64,000 bases of DNA. Source: Owenia fusiformis (Eukaryota; Annelida; Polychaeta; Sabellida; Oweniidae). The notes beneath the pieces were generated by a model that was not told where the DNA came from, did no database searches, and saw only the letters and a program-made list of their open reading frames with translations. Positions 43,731 through 55,800 of the stretch are shown one piece after another (the first letter of the stretch is position 1; every line of letters begins with the position of its first letter). Location of the stretch: contig CAIIXF020000005.1 in NCBI GenBank assembly GCA_903813345.2, positions 11,723,375-11,787,374 of the forward strand. Reading direction: 5' to 3'. A program made the position numbers and the translations under genes.

Positions 43731-46700
43731 ACATTCAGTATTACTATCCATGTGTTGTAAAATGCCATTCTCAGTCACTTACTTTAACTTTTCAACACTA
43801 AAGTAAAAAGGTTCTTGGACCACAACGGTAGCTGCCTATTTGTAGTGTAATGTTCCTCATGAGAATGGCTTTCTATTCATGGTTGCCCAATGAATGATTG
43901 CTGACGCATTGCCTGATGAACAATTCTTGAAGCATCGCCGTATGAGTAATGGTTAAAGCATTATGTTATTCACAAATATTTAACTCCATTTAAGTGAAAA
44001 TGTGTTGTGATCTGCATTGCCTTTGTAATATATTATGTATTATGTGACAGATGTTAACTAATAGTCCCAAAATAATATTGATGCATGCACAAATTATAAT
44101 CAATATCTTTAAAGGGGCTCAATGTTCTACACAGGATTTTTCTCAAGTGGGTGCAAAATTCTCATTTTCATAATTTAGACCAAAATTGGTCAAAATATCC
44201 CTATTTTTCATGATTTTTTTCATTTTCAAGTGTTTGCAAATGGATTTTCAGGTGGGCCTGTTTCTTAAATCTCAGGTGGGTGCTGCGCCCACTTGCTTTA
44301 ATGCTGGGGAGATCACTGGGGTTAATATAAATGAATTTTACTGAAGGTACCTTCTCAAGAGTGAGAAATTGAGTTATAAGCCTTATACAGAATACTGCTT
44401 CAAAGAAGTCAATTTGGCAGCAGGTGCAAATTTTGAATGAATTATATTAAATGATTATGAAATGACAATTGAATGCTTGTACTTTATATTAGTCTAGAGT
44501 AATATCATGTTATATTTTCGCTTGTTAGGAATGTCTGATTTATTAAAGTTTATTATTTTTATGAACAATTTTTGATTCAGAATTACATAGCATGTATATA
44601 TATTGTTATCGTTCTAGTTGCATGGCTGTCTATTGAAGTATAATAGCTTAATGTATTTAAGGTTACATAATTATGTAAAGTTCCAGTAAAACATGATCAA
44701 TGGAAAAATCTGGTATAAGGATGGATGAAACATATAATTAGATATTTTTAAAGGAATTGGAGATGTTTTCTTGTGCAAGATGTTGAATATGTTATTATTA
44801 AAGTTATATAGTACGGAACTATATGTTCCTTGGATTGTCTGTTATAATTATATGAATATTGTTGTAATTGAATTTTGAAATGTAATGCTGTAGCGTTCTC
44901 AGTACATTTGTGTATTTTCATTGTTGTAAATCTAATGTCGTGCTCCATAGTCCATATGAATCCAAGATGTTGGGATCATAGCATGTTTAACATATCTGTA
45001 GTATTTAATGTATTGTACTGTATTGTAAAACCTATCTGGATTGAACACTACTGGGTCAAACTAGAAGTGTTCAAGTAAAGAGGTGTTCACATTGTCTTGT
45101 ATCGAGTCCCTGGTGCCATCTTTCTACTTAAAGGGGCAACAAGGACTGTAGAGAGAAAATCCGAATGGCCCCCCTGCACTAATTGTTGCACCTTTAACCT
45201 CCAGTAGAGAGAGGGAGATGGTGGTCTCAAAGACTTGAAGCAAGACTATGTTCGCATAGATAAGATCATATAACAAAGATTACCGAGTAGTCTTGCTTCA
45301 AGACCCTGGACCCCCCTCTCTCCCTTATCTACTTTGATAACAATATTGCATTGGTGAAGAACTGAAGATAGGGGAGATTCACAGTCTTGAAGCAAGAATA
45401 ATACACCAGTTCAAAGAACACCCAAATTGAGATAATGGGCACAATGTAAGGTGCTAATTTTAGACAAGTGTTTGCATACACTGGGTGTTCTGTAGTATAC
45501 TAAGATTTGTATTTAAGGAATGTTTTTATTATACATACTTGTCTTGTATTGAGTAAGAGGGCAGGATGGTGTGCAGTGTCTAAATGTGGTGTCTAAATGC
45601 ACGAATAAATTGTCCAATTTTTGAATATATCAAGTAGTTTATCTAATTATCTCAAATTGTTATAATATGAAAATCTAGTATACAGCTTGGCCTTAGATAC
45701 AAGCCAAAAACCATTAACATTTTGTTAAGCTCTACATTTATGTCTAGGTTGTTTGTATACATGTTTGTGTACTGTTTTTCTTGTATGTAGGACTGTGGAT
45801 ATGTAAATATTCTGTTATAATTATCTGCTTGGTGCTTGTAAATATGTTAAATTATTATGTCAAAATCCCTATACTCTGATTGGTTATTGCAGTATCACAT
45901 GATCAAAAATATCACTGACTATTTCATACCTCACATTTATAACTTTTGAATAGATGTGCCAACTTGGGGATTCTGGTCAGTTAAATTCGTTAGCAGTGTT
46001 ATACTAAAACAAATATTTCATTCCTTGTTTGGACAATAACTGATGCTTTGTCCTACAGGCTGATGGAAAGACAAATAGGAAATGCACTCTGCAGAATGAA
46101 ATATTTGCGTTATATTTATGTAGTCTATGTTCAATTGTACAACATGGTGAGAACCCTAAATTGTACAATATGGTGAGAACCCTGAATTGTACAACATGGT
46201 GAGAACCCTGAATTGTACAATATGGTGAGAACCCTGAATTAAATATGTATTACTATCTATGCAGTTATCCAGAAAGTAAGGCAAACTAAATAATTGCCAG
46301 AAATTATTGCAGTTGTGAGTAGAGCATATTCACTGATTATTTTATGTAATGATAAGGAAAATATCCGTCGTCTCGTTAGAGAATGTTGGTAGTATCTAAT
46401 ATGGTATTGCCCCAAAGCTGTGGTTCCCCCCCCTCCCTTTCTTATTCTATTACACCCAATTTTGTTTTAAGAAGAGATGGGGGGGGCACAGATGTAGAAC
46501 AAAACTGAATATTAACTGATTGGGATTGTTTATTAAAAAATTGATTATGCATATCATTTACATTATTGTTATTTATGTATTTACTAATGTTACGATCTCC
46601 CAAAACTTGCCAAATCGATCTGCCAAAGTTATTTATATTATTTTATGAGTTTACAGATCTGATTACTGTGAGAAATCCACTCTTTACAAAATGTTACGAT

Positions 46701-47839
46701 ATTTTGCATTTTGATTTTTAGTAATTGTACAAAATTAAAAGGTTATGTACATTAAATGATGTAATGCTATAGTAAGGATGACCAAATAATATTAGAGGGA
46801 TGTATTTTTAGTTTTAGTTTTTATTCACAGAATGCATATCAACAGCTTCTTTTGTTATGTGGAAAGCTAATCTTCTAAATTAATATAAAAAATTACTAAA
46901 AATCTCATGTACCCAAGTTATTGATTTTGAATAATTAATTGTAAATTTTGAATGCTTATTGAACATCAATGAATCTAAAATCTTAAAGGGATATTCCTTG
47001 CAAAACCATTTCTCTCTTGATATGGTAGCTATAACTTTTTATAAACAATAAATATATGTACTATTGATATTGAGCAAAACATGGGAAAATGTTTTAATTT
47101 GTTTGGTCAATATTGGTCATGTAAAAATGCAGTGTTCATTTCAAGTAATCTTTTCAGATTTCACATAGAAAGTGGTGCACTTCGACTGTTTATGTAAAAT
47201 CTAAATGCACTTTCAAAATAATGAATGAAAATCAAAATGCATTATGACCATTAAAGGACCAAGAAGGGATAGAAACAAGTTGTCACAATTTTACAATGTT
47301 TCTTCGCTCTTAGCATTCCATATAATGTCCATTTTCAAATCCATTCAGTTCTGATTTTATTTCAGAATATGTTTAAGGTTTTCAGGTGAAAAGAATTGAA
47401 AAGGTTTCAATTCTAATGAATTCGAGCATTTCCGCATATTAATCGTCAACATCTTTATTTGGACAGGTTTCTCAATTTCAAGGATTTTATGAAAAACATT
47501 GGCATGATTTTTTGAAAAAATTGCTTTCAACATTTTACACTCTACTTCTTATTCCTTCAATGAAGAGCTACATGAACTGTCTATAAATTTAAAATCTAAA
47601 TCGTTAATACACTATTCTATTTATTGAAGATAATATGTAATGCTCTCTTATCTTAATGTAAAATCAATGTGTACTTTTATATACACCAAAATTTGAGTGT
47701 ACTCCTAATTTAATTTAAAATAATAATTCAACTATCAATGCAAAGTGTACATGCACTTGTGATACCATTGCAAAATCTAAATGCACACCAAATATTAATA
47801 TTGAAGTTATATGCACTATGAAATGTATACTACAGTAAT
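43731..47839. other. KLHL 3' region and intergenic DNA
   Basis: AT-rich sequence with no convincing gene. It contains a partial MITE copy at 45025-45090 (ACTGTATTGTAAAACCTATC, AAGTGTTCAAGTAAAGAGGT), an inverted pair GACTTGAAGCAAGACTA / TAGTCTTGCTTCAAGAC at 45231-45307, a four-copy 26-bp tandem repeat (GTACAACATGGTGAGAACCC) at about 46135-46240, and short C8 and G8 tracts near 46430 and 46480. Confidence 0.6.
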
Positions 47840-48688
47840 CACCCTATGCAGACAGAGCCTGTGGGAAATATTGGGTGCGGCGCAAATGAGCGGAGGGTGC
47901 GGAGCTAACGGTCATTTTTGAATTTAAAATTGGGATATTTCTGAAACTAAGCCGTTTTGGGACTTCAAATATACCAAGATATGTGTATTTGACACCAAAT
48001 ATCAATAAAATTGTGAAAATAGTAGTGCAATTCATTTTATAGCGACGCAGTATGCCTTAAACCTTTCCCAGACCTATATATTTTGAAATTATCCTTTTAA
48101 TACTGCGTCCCCAGCATTCATAAAAAATGGTGTTCAAGATACACTACCCATGCAAATTATTTTTGCATCTTGGAAGCCAGGCAGTATCTGTGTGATTTTA
48201 TAAAAATTCGGAAATGTTCTTCAGATATGAGCCCCTCTAAATATTGGGTGCGGAGCTACGTTTATGGAGCTGCTCCGCACCCAATATTTAGAGGGGGCTC
48301 ATATCTGAAAAAATTTCCGAATTTTTATAAAATCACACAGATACTGCCTGGCTTCCAAGATGCAAAAATAATTTGTATAGATAGTGCACCTTGAACACCA
48401 TTTTTTATGAATGCTGGGGACTCAGTATTAAAAGGATAATTTCAAAATATATAGGTCTGGGAAAGGTTTAAGGCACACTGCGTCGCTATAGAATGAATTG
48501 CGCTACTATTTTCACAATTGTATTGATATTTGGTGTCAAATACACATATCTTGGTATATTTGAAGTCCCAAAACGGCTTAGTTTCAGAAATATCCCAAAT
48601 TTAAATTCAAAAATAACCGTTAGCTCCGCACCCTCCGCTCATTTGCTCCGCACCCAATATTTCCCACAGGCTCTGTCTGCATAGGGTG
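47840..48688. mobile_element. 849-bp foldback element with 5-bp target duplication
   Basis: Two arms of about 420 bp are nearly perfect inverted copies meeting near 48264 (CTACGTTTATGGAGCTGCTC). Outer ends are CACCCTATGCAGACAGAGCC and its complement. The element is flanked by GTAAT at 47835-47839 and again at 48689-48693. It has no transposase; a 63-codon frame appears on both arms (48493-48684 and mirror) only because of the symmetry. High arm identity implies recent insertion or ongoing gene conversion between arms. Superfamily not known to me. Confidence 0.9.
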
Positions 48689-48693
48689 GTAAT

Positions 48694-51293
48694 GCACAAT
48701 CTTAATACATTCAGAAAATTATTAGATATAATTTTAAGTATTTCTGATATAAACCTCCTTTGCTGTGATATTGTAACTTGAAAAAAATGTTTATATAGAG
48801 GGGAACTTATTACATAAAAAAGGTGCTAGTTATTTGTATGTATGAAAAGATAAATGTTAAAAGGTCTTCAACAAACATGTAAATTCTATTTTGTCATTTT
48901 TTTAAAAATTTATTCTACTTTGTTGTTTTATTTTATCACAGGCTGGGCTTTTTGAGCCATTGACTAAGAATATGAAAAAGTGCAAATAAAACTTAAATAT
49001 AATTATAACAGCTTAACAACAAAACTTATTTTTTAATATCATTTTATTTAAAATAAACTTTGGATGCAATTTATCAATACATAATTATTCAATTAGATTT
49101 AAAATCAGCAGTTTGCATTTTTAAGGACATGAATTGTATCATATTGTATAAAAGACAAAAACGTCTCATTCCGAATTCCATATAGTAAAGTCAATCATAC
49201 ATCCAGTCTTGCAGCTAGCCATGATTATTTCTTTACATTCCTCTAAAATTTGAACTTGTCTCGAAGTTTCTACATTTCTATACAATCAAGGACAAATACT
49301 AATAGAAAGGTGTTACAATCAAGGACAAATACTAATAGAAAGGTGTTGACTGGGTGTTTATTTACTATTAACATGCTAATCCCAATCTTCCAAAACTGGA
49401 CACTCAGTTACATTTTATGAACTGTTCCATTCATGCATGAATTTTTCAATGTTTTATAATGCATGACATATCCCTACATGGGACAGGTAACATAAAGGCG
49501 ACTGGATATATGAATGATTGGTACTGAAATTAAATTGAAATTTAAGCCATAATGCAAAAGGTGTTAGTTAAACTGGTGTATACGTTAACAAATATATTGT
49601 AAATTGATTAAAATAAATACAAAAGGTATATAATAAATACAAAATAATGTATGCTATAAAATATTTGTGTTGCAATTTACATAGCACAACGAATACATCA
49701 TTAATTTTATCATTTTACGCTGATTTCCTCCCAATGAATCAGTATGCTACAACGAGGGACCACATTGAGAATTCAGTTTTCAAAAATGCAATAAATTACA
49801 TTTCATAATAGAACCCCATCCCTCCAAAAAATGTCACTCAACAGCTATTTATAATTGAATATCAATGTATGCCAACAATACACAAACATATACATGTATA
49901 TGTATTTGATTATATTGTGGTCCTATATCAGTAGTCTCCCCATTACATGTGATTTTCAACTTCAGGCTGAAACTCTTGCTCTCCAGTGATTTATATGGCC
50001 TTATTGGCACAGGGTTCAGTCCTAAAGTCCATGTATATGAAAATAGTTTCATTTTTGAATTCTGGGTAATTCCCCCTCTTGATGAACTGAATCCTGACAG
50101 TTCATTGGTAGCTCGCCAGGAATAAACTAATGATGTCCATGGAACTTACGTCACACCCATTTAATATCGGCATGTATTGTTTATTATGTATATGTATTAT
50201 GCAAATACCCCAGCTAAACACTACATTTTACTCTTACCAGTCTAGTGTCATTTATATCGTATACTTCACACAACCCTACCTCATACCGTAACATGTATTT
50301 CTTTAAAAAGCGATGCAGGCTATACTGAAGTTGCAATTGGAGGGCGTATGTTTATTTCCATACTTCTGAATAGAAAATAAGATTTTACATATATTCCAAG
50401 TGTTCTAGTGTACATTGTATTAATTCATTGAACAGTTTGCATTGTATTATTACTAGAAAAGCCCTATAAACAAAGATAGAGAATACCTGCTCCATTTGCA
50501 ACTTCGCTGTTGCCTGAATAGCTTTTAAATTTGGTCAGGTGGTAAGGTAGAGTGACACTTGCAATTTTGGCCTTTCCCTGATTTGATTTTCCTCATCCAA
50601 AATACCCAATATTGAGAGATAGCAGGTCAAAATCAGAGAAATGCTCTAAACCTTTTAGGATTAAATACACAAGCACTTTTTTATAGAATATCTCACTGAG
50701 TCTGTATATACTATATGTATTCATTCATATTTCTCTCGTAAACTCCATTTAAGCACCAACTTCACAGGGTTCATATTTGGCACATAACTGAGTAAATGAT
50801 TGCCTCTCAGTTATTTTTCAACTATTTGTTCATATTTAAGCTATGCATCGTTGTATGTATTGGTAACATCGGAACTTGAAAGCCATCAGAAGAACTACAC
50901 AATGTACAATGACTACACATTGCACAATGACTACACATTGCACAATTACTACACCATACTTTGCTTCATTGTCCCATCCATAGGCAAACTTGGGACATTA
51001 TGTGCTAGTTTTTCCAAATCTAGCAAAACCTGGAAGAAAATCGAGCTGGTTTAGAAGGGATTAGAATGAATATATTAAAATTATGTGAAATACACGACAG
51101 CGAATATTCTCACTGCATAATACTTAAGTGATGATGACTAAAGAAATAATAAGTAATTATAGGGCTGGCATTTGATGATGAGTATTGCATGTTATTTTGA
51201 AAATTCAACTTGAACAAAACAGGATTGTTTAAGTTTATTTAAATTATTGATTTTAATCTGGAAATCTATAATCGATATATTGTTGTCTTTTGT
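48694..51293. other. Intergenic, no gene recognised
   Basis: AT-rich DNA. A 33-bp direct duplication (ACAATCAAGGACAAATACTA and following) lies at about 49283-49348, and a short ACTACACATTGCACAATG repeat at 50908-50950. No frame above background resembles a protein. Confidence 0.6.
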
Positions 51294-52747
51294 CAGACTT
51301 GCCAACCTAAAATGGAAATTTTTCGGGAGATTTAAAAAAAATTGCGGTACTTTTACAGGAGTTTTTTTCAAAATCCGGTAGTTTTTGCGGGAGTTTTTTG
51401 AAAAAAAGCGGGATTTTTACTGGAGATTTTTGAAAAAAACAGTAGCTTTACGAGAGATTTAAAAAAACTGGAGTTTTTGCGGTAAATTTTGAAAAAAAAC
51501 GGGAGTTTTTACGGGAGATACGGGAGTTTTTACGGGAGATTTTTTAAAAAAGGTATTTTTCGCGGTAAATTTTAAAAAACGTGACTTTTTTTACGGAAGA
51601 TTTCAGAAAAAACGTGGGTTTTTGCGGTAGGTTCTGAAAAAACGGGAGTTTTTACGTTAGGTTTTGAAAAAACATTTTTTTGCGGGAGATTTTTTAAAAA
51701 AACGGGAGTTTTTACGGTAGATTTCTGAAAGAATGGGAGTTTTTACGGTAGATTTCTGAAAAAACGGGTGTTTTTACGATAGATTCTGAAAAAACGGGAG
51801 TTTTTACGGTGGATTTCTGAAAAAACTGGAGTTTTGACGGTGGAATTCTGAAAAAACTGGAGTTTTGACGGTAGATTTTGAAAAGACTGGAGTTTTTACG
51901 GTAGGTTTCTGAAAAAACAGGTGTTTCTACGGTAGATTTCTGAAAAAACTGGAGTTTTTAAGGTAGATTTTGAAAAAAACTGGAGTTTTTACGGTATTAA
52001 ATCCAGCGATTTAATTGGTTGAAATTATTATGACGCATGCGCAGTTAATAAATTAATTAGAACTTATAATCTAAGATAGATGTCACTTATGTTCATTATT
52101 TCACAGCAGTCCCTACCCATAATGCGCCTTATATATATATAATATATTTTGTTTAGCGCCATATAAAAACAAAATGTATTCTCCCGACAGAAGTATGACA
52201 GAATATGAACCCGTTTGTGGACATTTGGTGTGCAAACTTATACCGAACTGATCGCAGAACAGCAATTTGAATCATCGGGAATGAAGTACTTTTAAGTTAT
52301 TTATGAAAGTATCGAAAGTGAACTATGGGAGCCAATCCTTCTTGGAGTAAAAGAAAGAAGCGTGCCTGCAATAATCAAGGTCACAAATTTGTCAAATTCC
52401 TTTTAAATACGGTAGATTTCGACAGAAAAAAACTGAGATTTTACGGGAGTTATACCAAGAATACGAGAGATTTTACGTGAGTTATACCAGAAAACGGGAG
52501 ATTTTACGGGAGTTATACCAAGAATACGGGAGATTTTACGGGAGTTATACCAGAATACGGGAGATTTCAGCAAAAATACGGGAGATTTTACGGCCATATT
52601 TTTAAAAAGAATTACGGGAGATTTTAGTAGAAATACGGTACGGGAGTTTTTACAGGAGAAAACGGTACGGGAATTTGGTATTTTTTACGGAAAAACAAAA
52701 AATTTACGGGAGATTCCCGTAAAAAAAACGGGAGGTTGGCAAGTCTG
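51294..52747. mobile_element. Element with CAGACTTGCCAACCT ends and twin minisatellite arms
   Basis: Perfect 15-bp inverted ends CAGACTTGCCAACCT (51294-51308) and AGGTTGGCAAGTCTG (52733-52747). Inside, about 51310-52000 and 52400-52730 are degenerate arrays of 27-31-bp units such as ACGGGAGTTTTTACGGTAGA. The 400 bp between them is different: it has GACGCATGCGCAG, a TATATATATATAATATAT stretch, and an ATG at 52325 opening about 48 codons (MGANPSWSKRKKRACNNQG) that run into the right array. This looks like the promoter and first codons of a parent element. No clear target duplication. Confidence 0.85.
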
Positions 52748-52801
52748 TTTGAATAGTTATAATAGTATACATGAAAATGTGTCAATGGTAAAAACAAAAA
52801 C

Positions 52802-55800
52802 TTAGCCTACTTTATTTATTGTGGCACGTTTCCTCTTATTAAGCTGCAAGCAGGCTTGTGAGATATTGAAATACAGGTCAACAACCTCATCTGGCCATTC
52901 AGGAATCTTTGGATCTAGCATCTCCTTAAACTGTGTGGTGTCATTGTCACTCACATCCTCAACATGGCTGGGCTATAAAAGTTTGTTTAGTGGAGAATCA
53001 GGGGCAGAGGTAACATTTGTATACTTTTTCTTTAAAGCAGATATGAAATGGTATTTTTAACCTAAAGGAATCAATATACTTTTTTGATGGATGTATTTGG
53101 ACATGTTTTCTCATCAGTAGTGTGAAAACTATTTCACTCTAACGATCGTTATAGCTGCTTAATAAGCAATATTCGAATTGGTTGTGACGTTATTGGCCCC
53201 CACGTGATCTCTCACTGGCCCCCACGTGGCCCGTTTTGGTCCATTAGATCATGACGTCATAATGCCAAAATGTTTTGTTATTTGTTTACACAACAATCCT
53301 ATGGTTGCCGTGACGTTGTGATTACTATGGAACCAATAAACCAAAGTTATATTTTGTATATGACGTTACCAATCACGTGGGGGCCAATTTGATTCATCAG
53401 TTAGTTTCATTTCGTTATCTATGACCGTTAGCAGTTATCTAACATTTATTTTATAATGGCTATCGCAAGAACTCTACGGTGGGTTTACAATGGAGAAAAC
53501 CACATTTTTGTAGCTGCAAGTTGAGAAAAGCTATTTCAGTTGTCCTTTAATTTTAAAGGGATCATTAAAGTTTTAATCTTTTGTTCAGTTTCAAAGAGAG
53601 AATGAGAGGCACAAGGCTACTATACATAAGTATATAAGTACATGTAAGTTTAAAGCTTTATCTTTATCAGGAATTTTACAAAGGACTTTTCTAAAGGATA
53701 GGTCTACATACCAAACCACTTTCTTCCCTATTGCTGTCAAAGGCTGGTAGACCAGTGAGAATCTCCAATAATATCTACAAATATAGGAGTACTATGTTGT
53801 ATTTGAATACAATGGAATGTGTTACATACAGTAAATGTGGTTGAGATCAGTTTATTTTTTCAGATCAGATTCTCATATACATTGTGTAAATCGTCTAACT
53901 TGAATGCTGGGCATGTAAGAAAAGCAAGGAGGATTGAAATGATCAAAATCAGTATAATCCCAAAGGATAAATTCGTCAATTGATAAAATTGATGTATTTT
54001 GAAATTAGAAGGTATATACAATGTAGAATGTAAAAAATGTAGGCAGCAATCTTTTCTGAAAGCAAACCAATTTTCCCCTGACAATCCTAAAACTTTATTT
54101 TCAGAAATGAGATTTGAGATACCTGATCAAACATAGCCATTATTGAAGATTTAGAACGCAAAGTAAATGCTTTAAATTTAAGTGAAGAACTATTGCCACA
54201 CTATCTTAAAGGATGAATCTGAAATGAAGTATTAGGTATCAGATGGAATGATAAGGGTGAGAAAAATATTGCAAGCTTGTGAAAATTTCCTGTCTATACT
54301 AGTATTCTATTTCCTTCAATATTGAAAGTGAGATATTTGACTGGGGCAAAGCTATAATTACTTTGAATCAGTTCAAAAGCATATAAAGCAAAGCTCAACC
54401 TTCTTACTGTAAATTTATACATACCACTCCAAATGCATAAGAATCCAGCTTTTCTGATATTTTAAAGTCCCATGCTTCAGGAGCCATGTAAACATTTGTT
54501 CCTATCACCATTTCTGTTTTCAAAGATGTCTTTCCATCCACGGGGCCTTGTCGTGCAAACCCAAAATCTCCAACTTTAGCCTGGAAGTTTTCATCCAAGA
54601 GTATGTTGGCACTGAAAGAATTGGGAAACCAAAGCTTTTAAAATGTCATTTTAAAATTTTACTTCAGTGATGGCATCCAAATGTAGGAACAAAGTTTCAT
54701 GAGTGAAGAATGTTGATTTTTGAAAAATTCAAATGTAAGACAAATCAACATTTTGAAAAGTTACATGGGGAAGGTGGGTGGGTTAAACCATATTGAAACT
54801 TCTTTCATAACATTAAAGGCAGAATCTGATCTATAGGTGGTGACAAAATTGCAAGCAACATGTATAATTGACCTACCAACCTATTCCTTACAATATCAAA
54901 TACAATATCTCCCAAAAGATTCACAATATGTTATAAATTGGTGAAGTTATTACATGTATTAATGATTTAAAGTGCAAAAATGAGTGAAAAATGCTTAAAT
55001 TCTCCCAAATAATAAGAATGGTAACCATTCTTATAGAAAAATAATACATTATTGTAAAAATCTTTAGTTTTCCTGGAATAAAGTATGCACTGTTGTGATT
55101 TTTAGAAAATAGACATGACAAGGAATGACATGAGACAAAAATATTCTAAAATTGAAACAATTTACAACCAACTCATATATTGCAGACTCAGGCCTGTTAA
55201 CTGTCCCACAATTTGCGTATTTGCTGAAGAAATTGAAGTCATGCCAGTTTTTTTGCGTGACAGAATGTGTCAAGCAAATACGCATTTTACCTGATTATTT
55301 TTAAGCAAAATTACTTTTAGAGAAAAACATAAAACGCCGAAACATAAAAAAACACAAAAAAGTTTCTTCTGAATTTTCATGCAAATTGTGTATATGTCAC
55401 GCATCTGCTGTCCAAAATTTGGATATATGCAATAAAATTTAATCAAGGTGTCCACAATTTGAAGGAAGGCATTCAACATTTAATTTGTAAGTCACTCATT
55501 TAGATGTTTCCAAGTTGACGGCCCTGCAGACTACATCTTAAGAGCAGACGAACAAACCTTTTAACATCCCTATGAACGGATCTCTGAACCCCATGAAGAT
55601 AGTCCAGTCCTCGCGCTGTGCCTGTTACTATGCCAACGCGGGTGTCTAGAGACAGTGGTGGAGTGCAATTCTGAAAAGACAATTTTTGGATGGAAATCAT
55701 GGCTGTTATAGATTAGCTTTAACTTTACTGGCCAAGCGCAGTATAAAGCGCGGTATTACCAGCCACCATATAAAATCACAATACAAATATTCATTGTAAA

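Noticed and set aside
48170-48684. Two frames of 60-75 codons in the palindrome
   Set aside because: Mirror images of each other produced by the foldback symmetry, with no similarity to a protein and no splice context.
49849-51054. Small frames in the KLHL-kinase gap as genes
   Set aside because: Lengths are at background for AT-rich DNA, and there are no domains, no splice partners and no conserved pattern.
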